Positions 14,929 to 23,666 of a stretch of DNA of 64,000 nt are shown piece by piece. The number at the start of each line of letters is the position of its first letter. The first letter of the stretch is position 1. The stretch spans positions 1-64,000 of the forward strand of contig JAFQXD010000012.1 in the NCBI GenBank assembly GCA_017407115.1, in the 5' to 3' direction. The translations under genes and the position numbers were made by a program. The notes under the pieces are model-generated. The model saw only the letters and a list, made by a program, of their open reading frames with translations, did not search any database and was not told where the DNA came from. Source of the DNA: Methanobrevibacter sp. (GTDB taxonomy: Archaea > Methanobacteriota > Methanobacteria > Methanobacteriales > Methanobacteriaceae).

Positions 14929-16868
14929 ACTGTCAATTTGTCTGTTGGTAAAAAATGCTGATTTTTAATTTTTGATAAATTGGCTTGTTTTTTATTTATT
15001 TTTATTTAAATTTTTATTTATCTTCTTTTTTAATTTTTTAATTGTTTTTTCATGGTTTTGTTGTTTTTGAATTGTTTTTGGATTTTTTTTAGAAAATTAA
15101 ATCGAAAGATTTATATTGATGGCATTTTTGGGTGATTTTTCTTGGGTTTTAAGTGATTATTTTCTTAAATTTTGAGTGTGTGGTTGTTAATTTTTGATTT
15201 ATATATAATATTTTTATTGAATCAATGTTTTATATATGTTTTTTAGGTTGATTTTTAAAAATAAGTAGAATTAGGTTTAAATAGTTGAAAAGACTTAATT
15301 TAAATTATGTATACCGAAAATTATCTAAAAAAAGCCTTTCCAGTTAATGGTTTGTCTGAACAACAATTAATATTTTGTGGTTTCGAAAATCAGGAATTGG
15401 CAAGTAAAAAAAGAAACAATGTGTTTGAACGAATAAAATCCAATGATATTCAATCAAAATTGGATATTGTGGATTATATTGAATTACAGAATAGGAAAAT
15501 GCCTAGTTTTAAGCCAAAGTATTTTGTTAATGAAAATGATGTTGTTGGATATGTGAATCCATTTTGTAAACATTGTCATTCACATAAATTGGTGAAATGG
15601 AATTATACGACTCGTAAATTGATAACAAATGATTTTAATGGAGAAATTAAGATCCAAAGATACAAATGTAATCGCTGCGGTAAAACATTTCAAACTGAAT
15701 TTGAAGGGCAATTTGAACCCTATTGTAATTTTTCTGAAGAATTAAAGAACAAAGCAATAAAAACAAAGGAATTAAACTGGTCTTCACTAAGAGACATCTC
15801 AGAATACTACCAAATCTTCAATGGAATCAATATATCCTACGAAACAGTTAGAAAATCTCTGATTGTTATTGAAGGGAATCAAATTCAATACGATGTTCCT
15901 AAAACAAGCGGATACTATGGATATGATGCGCAATGGGTCAAAATAGAAAAAGAATGGAAGTATAGGCATGTACTATTTGATTTGGTGCAGGAAATTCCAA
16001 TTGCAGAATTATTCACCGACGAAGACAATGATGAAATCGTTTACCAATTCATTAATGAAAATACAGAGCAAAGAAATCGAATTGCCATTGTCACTGACTT
16101 AAAAACAGGTTATGGAAAAGTAATGCACCAATTAAAGTTTAAAAAACACCAATACTGCATATTCCATTTTAAATTAGCAATTAGCAAATTAATTCGAGAC
16201 TATTTAAGAGAATTAAGACGTGAAATGGCCCGACAACTAAAAGAAATTAATAAAAATGCTTCTCAAAAATCCATAGATGCCGAAGTTGAAAAGATTGTAA
16301 AAGCTGAAAAAAAGGAAATAAAATATGCTTTGCAATTATTATACTATTTATTCAAAGAAAAAACATGGAATAAAGTATTATCTTACATTGAATTAATAAA
16401 AGCAAATTTAAATACATTTCCGGAATTTTTAAGAGAATACTTAAAAAAGAATTTCCTACCTCGATACAAAAGCTTCCTGTACTATCTTGAAAAACCACAC
16501 AAAGGAAAACTAACCCATACCAATAATAAAACAGAAGGATACTTCCGTGGAACAATGCCCAAAGCATACAAAAGAAAATACAGAACATTAGAAGGAATAA
16601 TTAACCAAATTTACCACAAAGGAAATGGGTGGATCAAAAACAAAAGAAAAGACGAAAACATCAGAAAATTCTACTAAAACAAAAATAAAGTACAAACAGA
16701 ATTATTTTAAATTAAATAGAATAATCCATCAAAAAATAGGGCATTATTCTATTAATTATTCTTTTTTTAAAAAAATAAACAAATTAAACACTCATTTTCA
16801 TCTGAAAAAATGTTTGAACTAAAATCGAAAAAAATCAACAAACATTTTGTCAGCCCCAAATTGACAGT
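14929..16868 (+). mobile_element. Complete IS element inserted in the TMEM175-like gene
   Basis: Imperfect inverted repeats of about 38 bases begin ACTGTCAATTTG at 14929 and end CAAATTGACAGT at 16868, and both include a GATTTTT segment further in. One transposase gene fills 15307-16677. About 370 bp of T-rich DNA (14940-15306) precedes it and 190 bp follows; I see no other gene there. I could not identify a clear target duplication. Confidence 0.85.
15307..16677 (+). CDS. DDE transposase with zinc ribbon
   Basis: 456 residues, uninterrupted. A zinc ribbon lies at C87-x2-C90 ... C121-x2-C124. The catalytic core shows G-Y-D-A-Q-W near 208, I-V-T-D-L-K-T-G-Y near 263 and T-N-N-K-T-E-G-Y near 420, fitting a D-D-E triad. 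A long charged helix lies at about 305-345. It shares the zinc-ribbon/DDE/N-N-x-x-E layout with the frameshifted transposase at 209-1602 but is not closely similar. The gene looks intact and the element may be active. Confidence 0.85.
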   Translation: MYTENYLKKAFPVNGLSEQQLIFCGFENQELASKKRNNVFERIKSNDIQSKLDIVDYIELQNRKMPSFKPKYFVNENDVVGYVNPFCKHCHSHKLVKWNYTTRKLITNDFNGEIKIQRYKCNRCGKTFQTEFEGQFEPYCNFSEELKNKAIKTKELNWSSLRDISEYYQIFNGINISYETVRKSLIVIEGNQIQYDVPKTSGYYGYDAQWVKIEKEWKYRHVLFDLVQEIPIAELFTDEDNDEIVYQFINENTEQRNRIAIVTDLKTGYGKVMHQLKFKKHQYCIFHFKLAISKLIRDYLRELRREMARQLKEINKNASQKSIDAEVEKIVKAEKKEIKYALQLLYYLFKEKTWNKVLSYIELIKANLNTFPEFLREYLKKNFLPRYKSFLYYLEKPHKGKLTHTNNKTEGYFRGTMPKAYKRKYRTLEGIINQIYHKGNGWIKNKRKDENIRKFY

Positions 16869-17912
16869 AAAGCTACAACTATAAAATCTATTCCGTAGCA
16901 TGCCTGCGGTACAAAGGAGTAGAAGTTTCCGGCAGCAAATGTTGTAAGATATGGAATCAACGATAAAACCAGTAGGGATATTCCAATTGACCAGATGACC
17001 TTGCCGTCAATTTTGTTGACAATCGAAAACAGGTTATTGTTGAAGTTCCAGTAGTTGAAGCAGACTATAAAGCTGATTGCATATGCTATAAACTCAATTC
17101 TGATTTCAAAAAGAGATTCCCATGAACCGCTCACAGCCATTGGAATTTCCAAAACAATGACTGTTAAAATAATTGCCACAATGGCGTCAAACAATGCTTC
17201 AAAGCGTTCGCTGCTTTCGATTTCGGATTTTGCCATGACCCCTAATATAAACCAGTAGATGGTTGAGAGTATGCATGAAAAATAAACACCATAAACATAA
17301 ACTGTGTATGTAAGCAGATATCCTATTAAAATCATTCCGATGGGAATATAACGTCTAATGTCTTTTAGATTAACTTTCCTGAGCTTTTCATTGTAGGGAT
17401 TTGCCCTTACAATCAGGTAAGTGGAGATGGTGTAGAATATGTTGGTCAAAAAAAAACAGCAGCCCGAACATTGACTGGGCGGGAACGGATTCCGGATGAA
17501 GGCCCACCCATGTTGCAAAGTATGGGATGAGGGATATTATGAAAGCAAGGACTCCATAAACCACAACGACCTTATTGTCGATTTCATCAACCATCTGGAA
17601 AAGGTTGTGGTCATTGTACCATGTGTTGAAGATAATTATAAAGCAGGTGAAATATGTCAGGTATCTTATATTCAGATTAAGGACCGCTCCCCATGTTGCC
17701 GTGTCCGGCTGGGCAAGTTTCAGTACCAGAACAGTAATGATGATTGCAAGAATTGCATCCAGGAATGTTTCAAATCTATCGGTTTGCATGATTGTGATAT
17801 ATATCTAAAATGGTAGAAATTATTTTCTAATCTTTCAGGAAAAATCTTCAAAAAGATATCTTTCCTCCGTCATTCGCCGCTTTTGAGTTAAACTTCGCAC
17901 CTGCGGAATGAT

Positions 17913-18260
17913 TTATCCTAATTTCAAAAGCTCCCGGTATTCATTCAGTGACTGTGCCCGGACATCATTGTCATAATCAGAATATTTCATGTTGAACTTT
18001 GCCATCTCATAGAGTATGGCATTAGTTTCCAGCCCCTTTTCCGTCAGATTGTACTCATTATCCTTTTTGTAAATCAGGCCATTGTTTTCCATGTACTTCA
18101 GGGTTTCAGACAGCATCTGGCTGCTGATTTTAGGATTGGACTGTTTGAATTCATTGAAACGCCGGTTTCCGTTAAATAGGTCTGTCAATATGCAGAGCAC
18201 CCATTTCCTGTTAAAAAGCTCCAGTGACATTCCAATGGGACAAGTGCTATTTTTAAACAT
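17913..18260 (-). CDS. HxlR-family regulator (no. 5)
   Basis: A short 115-residue member with S-T-C-P-I-G-M-S-L-E-L-F-N-R-K-W and M-L-S-E-T-L-K-Y-M-E-N-N-G-L-I. It resembles HxlR no. 1 (both have C-P-I-G and F-N-R-K-W) more than the others. There is no SD before ATG 18260. It is divergent from two FMN-reductase-like genes with a GT...AC 16-mer between them, so those are the likely targets. Confidence 0.83.
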   Translation of the reverse strand: MFKNSTCPIGMSLELFNRKWVLCILTDLFNGNRRFNEFKQSNPKISSQMLSETLKYMENNGLIYKKDNEYNLTEKGLETNAILYEMAKFNMKYSDYDNDVRAQSLNEYRELLKLG

Positions 18261-18298
18261 GTTTGTTATTTATGTCTGTGGACGTATTTTACCTTTAA

Positions 18299-18314
18299 GT
18301 CAGTCCGACCTTAC
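18299..18314. promoter_or_regulatory. Weak 16-bp GT...AC dyad upstream of the flavodoxin-like pair
   Basis: GTCAGTCCGACCTTAC lies between HxlR no. 5 (start 18260) and the gene starting at 18354. An outer inverted repeat TTTAAGT...ACTTAAA surrounds it. Symmetry is modest. Confidence 0.35.
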
Positions 18315-18353
18315 TTAAATTATATTTACCATCGCCTTTCAGAAATATCATTC

Positions 18354-18875
18354 ATGAAAAGGATTTTGATTTTGAACGGTGCCGGAAACAAAAGGGGAAA
18401 TACTGCCAGGCTGATTGAATCATTCAGAAGCGGTCTGGATGAAAGCCATGAAGTTTGTGAAATATACCTGCAGGACCTCAACATCAGGGGATGTGTGGAC
18501 TGTCAGGGCTGCGGGCGAAAGGCACCCGGCACTGTAAACCCATGCATCCACAGGGACGACATGCATATTGTCTATGAGGAGTTCACCAGATCAGATGTCA
18601 TCGTTTTTGCATCGCCGGTCTACTGGTGGACGATTTCAGGAACACTGAAAACCGCTGTCGACAGACTGTATGCACTCGTCAGAAATTCAGGCAATGCCGC
18701 CAACGTCAAGCAAAGCGTTCTGCTGATGGTGGCCGGAGGAAACGACTTCAGACAGCCTCTGATGTGGTATCAGGGATTTGAATATCTCATGGGATGGGAA
18801 AATCTGGGAGTTGCCCTGAACAATATGAATGAAGCCGTCAGAATCGCAAAATCCATCAGGAGCGTAAGACCATGA
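18354..18875 (+). CDS. Flavodoxin-fold NAD(P)H-dependent FMN reductase family protein
   Basis: 173 residues. The FMN-phosphate loop G-A-G-N-K-R-G-N-T-A-R-L is at residues 8-19. A Cys cluster C-V-D-C-Q-G-C-G-R-K ... C-I-H-R-D-D-M lies near 45-65 and the flavin-ring loop S-P-V-Y-W-W near 80. The Cys cluster resembles that of iron-sulfur flavoproteins, though cluster binding is not certain. The stop overlaps the next gene by four bases (ATGA), so the two are co-translated. GC content is clearly higher here than in the flanks, which may indicate a different origin. Confidence 0.83.
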   Translation: MKRILILNGAGNKRGNTARLIESFRSGLDESHEVCEIYLQDLNIRGCVDCQGCGRKAPGTVNPCIHRDDMHIVYEEFTRSDVIVFASPVYWWTISGTLKTAVDRLYALVRNSGNAANVKQSVLLMVAGGNDFRQPLMWYQGFEYLMGWENLGVALNNMNEAVRIAKSIRSVRP

Positions 18876-19504
18876 AGACAATAGTTATAAATGCAAGTCC
18901 AAGAAAAAAATGCAACACGTCACAGATAATGAAATCAGCACAGAAAGGTGCAGAGTCCGCAGGAGCTGAAGTTGAATACATTAACCTCTATGACTACACG
19001 TTCAAGGGATGTGTCAGCTGCCTTTCATGCAAAAGAAAGGATGCCGAAAGATGCAGATGCTACTACAGGGATGACCTGACAGAGATAATCGAAAAGATAC
19101 TGAAAGCCGATGCACTGCTTATCGGAACACCAATATACTTCGGACAGGCCACAAGCCAGTTCAGAGCACTTATGGAAAGGCTCCTATGCTGCGTCATGTC
19201 ATATGACGGCGAACCCACATATTTCACAGGCAAGGTCAATGTGGGGCTTTTCTACACCATGAACGCACCGAAGCAGTATTATGACAATGTATTGGGTCCT
19301 TCATTTGAAGTGCAGGCCATGATGTTTGGAATGCTCAATGGCACTGTTAAATCCTACGGAGTATGCAACACCGTACAGGTAAGGGACTACTCCAAATATT
19401 CTATGGGAGTGTTTGATGAAAACATCAAAAGGGAAAACCGCAAAAACCAATTCGGCATTGACCTGAAGAATGCCCATGACATCGGAGCAGAGCTTAGCAG
19501 ATGA
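18872..19504 (+). CDS. Flavodoxin-fold FMN reductase family protein, second in operon
   Basis: 210 residues with the phosphate loop A-S-P-R-K-K-C-N-T-S, C-V-S-C-L-S-C-K-R-K-D-A-E-R-C-R-C near 48-64 and G-T-P-I-Y-F-G-Q-A-T near 88. It is a distant paralogue of the preceding gene and overlaps it by ATGA, so the proteins may form a heteromer or act on successive substrates. A terminator-like hairpin follows 10 bp downstream. Confidence 0.83.
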   Translation: MKTIVINASPRKKCNTSQIMKSAQKGAESAGAEVEYINLYDYTFKGCVSCLSCKRKDAERCRCYYRDDLTEIIEKILKADALLIGTPIYFGQATSQFRALMERLLCCVMSYDGEPTYFTGKVNVGLFYTMNAPKQYYDNVLGPSFEVQAMMFGMLNGTVKSYGVCNTVQVRDYSKYSMGVFDENIKRENRKNQFGIDLKNAHDIGAELSR

Positions 19505-19513
19505 AAATTAAAA

Positions 19514-19536
19514 GAACAGCAGCAGGTATGCTGTTC
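19514..19536 (+). terminator. Hairpin terminator after the flavodoxin-like operon
   Basis: GAACAGCA pairs with TGCTGTTC around a 7-base loop, and a T7 run follows from about 19544. It resembles an intrinsic terminator. Confidence 0.55.
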
Positions 19537-19598
19537 AAACCAATTTTTTTATACCTCAACACCACCATATCCATTATCAGTTTCCAAAAAGTAACCAC

Positions 19599-19614
19599 GT
19601 AACTCAAAAGTTAC
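19599..19614. promoter_or_regulatory. Class 1-like dyad GTAACTCAAAAGTTAC
   Basis: A dyad with GTAACT/AGTTAC arms, preceded by another GTAACC at 19591. It lies just upstream of a TATA-like TTTAAATACTT and the PNPOx gene at 19677. No regulator gene is adjacent, so it may be bound in trans by one of the HxlR proteins. Confidence 0.45.
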
Positions 19615-19676
19615 AAAAAACATTTAAATACTTAAAACAAAGTAATAAACAACAAAACAATTAGGAGACATAAAAA

Positions 19677-20078
19677 ATGAGTGACGTAATCGAATTTTTA
19701 AAAGAAAACTCTTTAGTGTACTTAGCAACAAGCGGACTTGACGGAAACGCAAAAGTAAGACCAATACTCTACTACTTCGAAGAGGACGGAAAACCATACT
19801 TCTGTACTGCAAACAACAAACCGATGTACAAAGAACTGGATGCAAACCCTAACCTTGAAATCACCGTTGCAACACCGGAATTTAAATGGTTAAGAATCAC
19901 AGGTAAAGCAGAATTCACCGACAGCGTTGAATTAAAACAAAAAGTGATTGACGCCAACGAACTTGTAAAAGCATTATACGAAAGCGGTGACAATCCTGTA
20001 TTTGAAGTCTACACCGTATCCGGAAAAGCTACAATAGCTGACTTTTCAGGCGAACCTCCAAAAACCTACGAAATCTAA
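19677..20078 (+). CDS. PNPOx-fold flavin-binding protein
   Basis: 133 residues forming a single split-barrel domain: L-V-Y-L-A-T-S-G-L-D-G-N-A-K-V-R-P, P-Y-F-C-T-A-N-N-K-P-M and R-I-T-G-K-A-E-F. It would bind FMN or F420. Substrates of such stand-alone proteins are generally unknown. TTAGGAGA precedes ATG 19677 at good spacing. It is monocistronic, with a hairpin terminator directly after the stop codon. Confidence 0.83.
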   Translation: MSDVIEFLKENSLVYLATSGLDGNAKVRPILYYFEEDGKPYFCTANNKPMYKELDANPNLEITVATPEFKWLRITGKAEFTDSVELKQKVIDANELVKALYESGDNPVFEVYTVSGKATIADFSGEPPKTYEI

Positions 20079-20098
20079 GATTATAAAATTATAATCTT
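20077..20098 (+). terminator. Hairpin with T tract after the PNPOx gene
   Basis: AAGATTATAA and TTATAATCTT form a hairpin that starts on the stop codon and runs into TTTTTACTTCTTTTTTT. It fits an intrinsic or U-rich archaeal terminator. The remaining gap to 20314 holds only the palindrome at 20250. Confidence 0.5.
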
Positions 20099-20249
20099 TT
20101 TACTTCTTTTTTTATTTTTCATCACCTCTTTCAGACAAAAGCAATACCTTCTGCAGGATTTTTTGGCCAAAGCCAATCCACTGATTCCCCTGCCATTTTT
20201 GCCAACAATTTTCAAAATATTTAAATACTTCAAAACATTAATCATTATT

Positions 20250-20269
20250 AAACTTATCATGATAAGTTT
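20250..20269. promoter_or_regulatory. Perfect 20-bp palindrome, probable MarR operator
   Basis: AAACTTATCATGATAAGTTT is fully symmetric and lies 45 bp upstream of the HXXEE-MarR operon start at 20315, at or just after the expected TATA/initiation region (TATTTAAATACTT near 20220). MarR-family regulators commonly bind palindromes of about this size in their own promoters. Confidence 0.6.
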
Positions 20270-20314
20270 TAAAATCATGAAATATAAAAATAATCATTTG
20301 AAAAGGTGAGGAAA

Positions 20315-21025
20315 ATGAATGAAATATTGTGGGCCGCATGGCCATGGATAGGATTCGGAATGGGAATAGTTTTAATTATACAGCTCTTATTTAGAGACAA
20401 CCTGAGAAGCGACACTAACGTTTCAAGACTTAAAGACCCGACATGGCTTTCCTGGGCAATGGCGGCAGCATATCTGATTCACGTTGCTGAAGAATACGGA
20501 ATATATTTTGCAAACGGACAGTACATTCTAATCCAGAACTTCATCGACACAGGCATAAGTGCAATGTTTGGCGGAATACCAATGCTTTTCTTCCCATTTG
20601 TCAATATCATGGCAACATGGATAGCATTTCCCACAGCAGCAATAATATCCAAAAAGCATCCAGTAATCGGACTTTCAACACTAGGATTTGTTTTAGTCAA
20701 CGGACTCACACATCTTGGAGCATTAATCAATGGAGGCAACTTCATGGGTGGCATAACCGGAATATTAATATTTCTGCCACTGTTTATCTGGACAGTCTAT
20801 GCATGCTCAAAATACAGTCTGCTCCCTAAAAGAGGGCTGATTATTGCAGTTTCAAGCGGTGTTGTCGGCCACATTGGACTCTTCGGACTCTACATAATTA
20901 ACAAATTCTGCGGAAGCATGGTCTCAACAGCATGTGTTGTTGTCGTTGCATTCCTCTCAATGATAGTCGCATGGATTCTATGCAGGGTATTAAACGTGGA
21001 TGACACAAAAAAGGTGAGCGCATGA
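20315..21025 (+). CDS. HXXEE-domain membrane protein
   Basis: 236 residues from ATG 20315; the longer frame begins inside the GGTGAGG RBS. There are about six hydrophobic segments. The defining motif is H-V-A-E-E-Y near residue 50, with N-G-L-T-H-L-G near 130 as the second conserved block. The family is of unknown function, but its polar motif inside the membrane suggests metal binding or a membrane-embedded enzyme. It overlaps the MarR gene by ATGA and a perfect palindrome lies upstream, so expression is probably MarR-controlled. A second HXXEE gene is at 37143. Confidence 0.8.
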   Translation: MNEILWAAWPWIGFGMGIVLIIQLLFRDNLRSDTNVSRLKDPTWLSWAMAAAYLIHVAEEYGIYFANGQYILIQNFIDTGISAMFGGIPMLFFPFVNIMATWIAFPTAAIISKKHPVIGLSTLGFVLVNGLTHLGALINGGNFMGGITGILIFLPLFIWTVYACSKYSLLPKRGLIIAVSSGVVGHIGLFGLYIINKFCGSMVSTACVVVVAFLSMIVAWILCRVLNVDDTKKVSA

Positions 21026-21474
21026 ATCATAAGGAAATAATCGAAAACATGGAAGATATTCCCATTTATCCGGCAATGTCTCTTATTGCCAAAGGACACA
21101 ACAAGTTCTTTGATGAAAAGCTTGAGGGAACAGGTGTGAGCGCCGCAGAACTGCCGTACATCATAAGAATATATGCGGAAAGCAACAAGCTGACACAAAG
21201 GGATCTGTGCGATTTGTTTTTCGTATCCGAACCCGTCGTTGCAAGGACAGTGAAAAATCTTGAAAGCAAGGGATTCATCATAAGAAACAAAGATCCGAAA
21301 AATAGGACAAGGAAATTATTGTCACTGACAGACAGGGGATTTGAAATCAGCAAAAGAATGTTTGACATCAACGACGAATGGGAAAAGGCCATCCTGAAGG
21401 ACATGACATCAGAAGAGATTGAAAGCTTTAAAAAGGCGATGCGTAAAATCGCACTCAGCTCACTAAACCTATAG
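21022..21474 (+). CDS. MarR-family transcriptional regulator
   Basis: 150 residues with the MarR winged helix: L-T-Q-R-D-L-C-D-L-F-F-V-S-E-P-V-V-A-R-T-V-K-N-L-E-S (helix-turn-helix, about 55-85), then the wing P-K-N-R-T-R-K-L-L-S-L-T-D-R-G. GGTGAGCGC precedes ATG 21022, which overlaps the HXXEE stop. It probably represses its own operon through the palindrome at 20250-20269; the effector is unknown. Confidence 0.88.
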   Translation: MNHKEIIENMEDIPIYPAMSLIAKGHNKFFDEKLEGTGVSAAELPYIIRIYAESNKLTQRDLCDLFFVSEPVVARTVKNLESKGFIIRNKDPKNRTRKLLSLTDRGFEISKRMFDINDEWEKAILKDMTSEEIESFKKAMRKIALSSLNL

Positions 21475-21489
21475 CAGAAGTCATTTAAA

Positions 21490-21517
21490 GTGGAGGAGGA
21501 TAATCTTATACCTCCAC
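21490..21517. terminator. Hairpin between convergent MarR and HxlR no. 6 genes
   Basis: GTGGAGG (21490-21496) pairs with CCTCCAC (21511-21517). It lies between two convergent genes and could terminate both. This convergent junction lacks the repeat family found at several others. Confidence 0.5.
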
Positions 21518-21593
21518 TCCGCTTTCAGATAAAACTGTTTAACCCACATGCCGTGACCTTAAATCATCAGAAAAATATTCGATTTTGATGTAA

Positions 21594-21977
21594 TCAGCAG
21601 TTCAGATGCACTTTAATATTGCTCTTTATCTTTTCACGATCATCCTGTTTAATTTCGGGACTGTTGTCAATTGCAAAAGCTGATATTTCATAAATCACCC
21701 TGTTCAGTCCTCTGCCCTTTTCTGTAAGGTAATATCTTGTCGAATTGCTTTCATCATCACTTACCTTTTTTACGATTCCGCTTTCCTGAAGTTCCTTAAG
21801 CAATCTTGAAATGGTCTTGTTATCCAAACCAGGCTTGTTCTGCTTGAATTCGGCAAATCTTGTTCTGTTGAAAAACATTTCATGAATTATCTGCAGTGCC
21901 CACTTCCTGCTTATAAGTTTCATAGTCGATTCTATTATCTCTCCTGGACATTCATACTCTTCACTGTAACGTGACAT
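21594..21977 (-). CDS. HxlR-family regulator (no. 6)
   Basis: 127 residues from ATG 21977, chosen because AAGGAGG stands a few bases upstream; the longer frame to 22049 would cross the operator. It has E-C-P-G-E-I-I-E-S, I-S-R-K-W-A-L-Q-I-I, F-N-R-T-R-F-A-E-F and T-I-S-R-L-L-K-E-L-Q-E-S-G-I-V. The Cys-Pro pair is kept but followed by G-E, unlike the C-P-[IVML] of the other members. It is divergent from the PNPOx/TMEM175/Sir2 genes, with the GTGGCA...TGCCAC dyad between them. Confidence 0.85.
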   Translation of the reverse strand: MSRYSEEYECPGEIIESTMKLISRKWALQIIHEMFFNRTRFAEFKQNKPGLDNKTISRLLKELQESGIVKKVSDDESNSTRYYLTEKGRGLNRVIYEISAFAIDNSPEIKQDDREKIKSNIKVHLNC

Positions 21978-22031
21978 TTTCTTAGCCTCCTTACTATAAT
22001 CTTTGCTCTCCAGTATAATTATAATGTGCCG

Positions 22032-22047
22032 GTGGCATTTTTGCCAC
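22032..22047. promoter_or_regulatory. Class 2 operator GTGGCATTTTTGCCAC
   Basis: GTGGCA-N4-TGCCAC with perfect outer arms. It lies midway between HxlR no. 6 (start 21977) and the PNPOx gene (start 22099). Matching sites flank HxlR nos. 7 and 8, so this is a second recognition class, distinct from GTAATT-N4-AATTAC. Confidence 0.65.
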
Positions 22048-22098
22048 ATTCCGCTTTAAGTAAAATAACAGATAAAGATTAACAACAGGTGATTGATA

Positions 22099-22509
22099 AT
22101 GAGCGATATAGAAAAGATATTTGAATTTTTAGATAAAGCAGGAATCTTTTATTTATGCACAGTTAAGGACAACAGACCAAAATCCAGACCCTTCAACTTC
22201 AAGATGCTTGACAACGGCCAAATTTACTTTGGAACAGGCACATTCAAGGAAGTGTATAAGCAGATTGTTGAAAATCCTTATGTGGAGATTGTCTCAACAG
22301 ATGATCCGCAGTTCATCAGATACTACGGCAAAGTCGTTTTTGACGATGATGAGGAACTGGTTGAAAAGGCCTTTGAAAAGATGCCTTTCATGAGACAGAT
22401 TTATAATGAAGAAACCGGCCTCAAGCTGAGGATGTTCCATCTGGAGGAGGCGACATGCGAGTTCAGAAACAAGTCATCAATCAAACCCGATGAGGTTATT
22501 AACCTATAA
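22099..22509 (+). CDS. PNPOx-fold flavin-binding protein
   Basis: 136 residues from ATG 22099 with AGGTGAT upstream. It shows the split-barrel pattern of the 19677 protein (I-F-Y-L-C-T-V-K-D-N-R-P-K-S-R-P, I-Y-F-G-T-G-T-F-K-E-V-Y, Y-Y-G-K-V-V-F) but is not closely similar. It is the first gene of a probable operon with the TMEM175-like channel (17 bp downstream) and the sirtuin-like gene. The substrate is unknown; FMN or F420 is the likely cofactor. Confidence 0.83.
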   Translation: MSDIEKIFEFLDKAGIFYLCTVKDNRPKSRPFNFKMLDNGQIYFGTGTFKEVYKQIVENPYVEIVSTDDPQFIRYYGKVVFDDDEELVEKAFEKMPFMRQIYNEETGLKLRMFHLEEATCEFRNKSSIKPDEVINL

Positions 22510-22526
22510 AAGACATAAAATAAATC

Positions 22527-23666
22527 ATGAAGACAGACAGATTTGAAACTTTCCTTGATGCAATCCTTGCAATAATCATTACGGTTCTTGTTTTGAAACT
22601 GGCTCAGCCAAGTGGGGCGAGCCTGAGTGCAATCTTTGCATTGAGGACTGATTATTTGACCTATTTTTTAAGCTTTCTGATTATATTCAACGTCTGGTAT
22701 CACAACCATAATCTCTTCCAGATAGTTGAAGAAATTGACAACAGGGTTATTGAGATTTATGCATTCTTCATATTCGTGCTGTCTCTTCTGCCCTATTTTG
22801 CAAGCTGGCTTGGCAGGGATCTTTACTGCCTTCCGGCCGAGATATGCTATGGCCTGATTTTTTTGATAATAAACATTTTATACATATATTCCATAAGGGC
22901 CGTTTTTAAAAGCGACAGATACAACCAAAAGTTAAGGCAGATTGATTACAATCCAGTGAGCCTTTATCTTCCATTGGCCGTAATCATAATTGGATTTGCC
23001 GTTTCATTAATGGGATTTGTTCCGGGAATCTACATTTCCTGTCTTGTTTCAGTCGTATGCTGGATGATATTATCTAAATCAAAAAGAAAAGATGTTGAAA
23101 TGGACAGCGGGCGCTTTGAGGCACTGGTGGATGCTATTGTCGCCATCATACTGACTGTTATAGTCCTTGAGATTTCCATGGTTTCTCAAAACACATGGCA
23201 GGGGCTTTTCAGTCTGAAGCTGGAGTTCATAGCCTATGCAATAAGTTTCATAGTCTGTTTCAACTACTGGAACCTGAACAACAATACGTTCAGCCTGGTG
23301 GATAAGATAGATTCCAATGTGATATGGTCTATTGCAGCATCACTGTTCTTTTTATCCCTGATTCCCTATCTGACAATATTTGTTTCACAGAATTTCACTT
23401 CTCTTCTGGCCCAGTCATTATACGGGATTGTATTCATCATAATCATATTGCTCTCCATTCTTAAGTCATATGCTCTAATGAATGTAAATAAAGACAATGT
23501 GGCTCTTCAAAAAGTAGCGGGCAACAATGCACCTGTCATCATAAATGTTTCGATTGTTCTTGCTGGTTTTATAATGGCTTATGCTTTCTATCCTCCTGCA
23601 ATAATGTTCTCATGCCTTCTGGCGATTGTTGTTGTGAAAATCTACATGAGGCTGTGGTTTGAATGA
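22527..23666 (+). CDS. TMEM175-like (DUF1211) membrane protein, two-repeat form
   Basis: 379 residues with about twelve hydrophobic segments in two homologous halves. Each starts with the family motif on its first helix: R-F-E-T-F-L-D-A-I-L-A-I-I-I-T (residue ~4) and R-F-E-A-L-V-D-A-I-V-A-I-I-L-T (~195). The classical F-S-D triplet is F-L-D / L-V-D here, so ion selectivity may differ from known K+-selective members. In eukaryotic TMEM175 two repeats form one subunit; bacterial ones have one. It overlaps the sirtuin-like gene by four bases. The broken paralogue is at 14712-17789, and a single-repeat relative is at 35518. Confidence 0.82.
   Translation: MKTDRFETFLDAILAIIITVLVLKLAQPSGASLSAIFALRTDYLTYFLSFLIIFNVWYHNHNLFQIVEEIDNRVIEIYAFFIFVLSLLPYFASWLGRDLYCLPAEICYGLIFLIINILYIYSIRAVFKSDRYNQKLRQIDYNPVSLYLPLAVIIIGFAVSLMGFVPGIYISCLVSVVCWMILSKSKRKDVEMDSGRFEALVDAIVAIILTVIVLEISMVSQNTWQGLFSLKLEFIAYAISFIVCFNYWNLNNNTFSLVDKIDSNVIWSIAASLFFLSLIPYLTIFVSQNFTSLLAQSLYGIVFIIIILLSILKSYALMNVNKDNVALQKVAGNNAPVIINVSIVLAGFIMAYAFYPPAIMFSCLLAIVVVKIYMRLWFE

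Larger units (their letters stand above)
14712..17789 (-). pseudogene. TMEM175-like (DUF1211) two-repeat membrane protein, split by an IS and frameshifted
   Basis: Three pieces read on the minus strand as one gene homologous to the intact paralogue at 22527-23666. 17789-17388 encodes repeat 1 (R-F-E-T-F-L-D-A-I-L-A-I-I-I-T). A frameshift in the A9 run at 17448-17456 moves to the frame 17518-16850, which carries repeat 2 (R-F-E-A-L-F-D-A-I-V-A-I-I-L-T). After L-L near 16868 an IS is inserted. The C-terminal ~70 residues (T-S-I-F-T-S-N-A-L-K-N-A) resume at about 14936 and end at 14712. The protein would have had about twelve membrane segments, resembling prokaryotic TMEM175 K+ channels, which have one repeat per subunit. 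It is now inactive. Confidence 0.85.
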
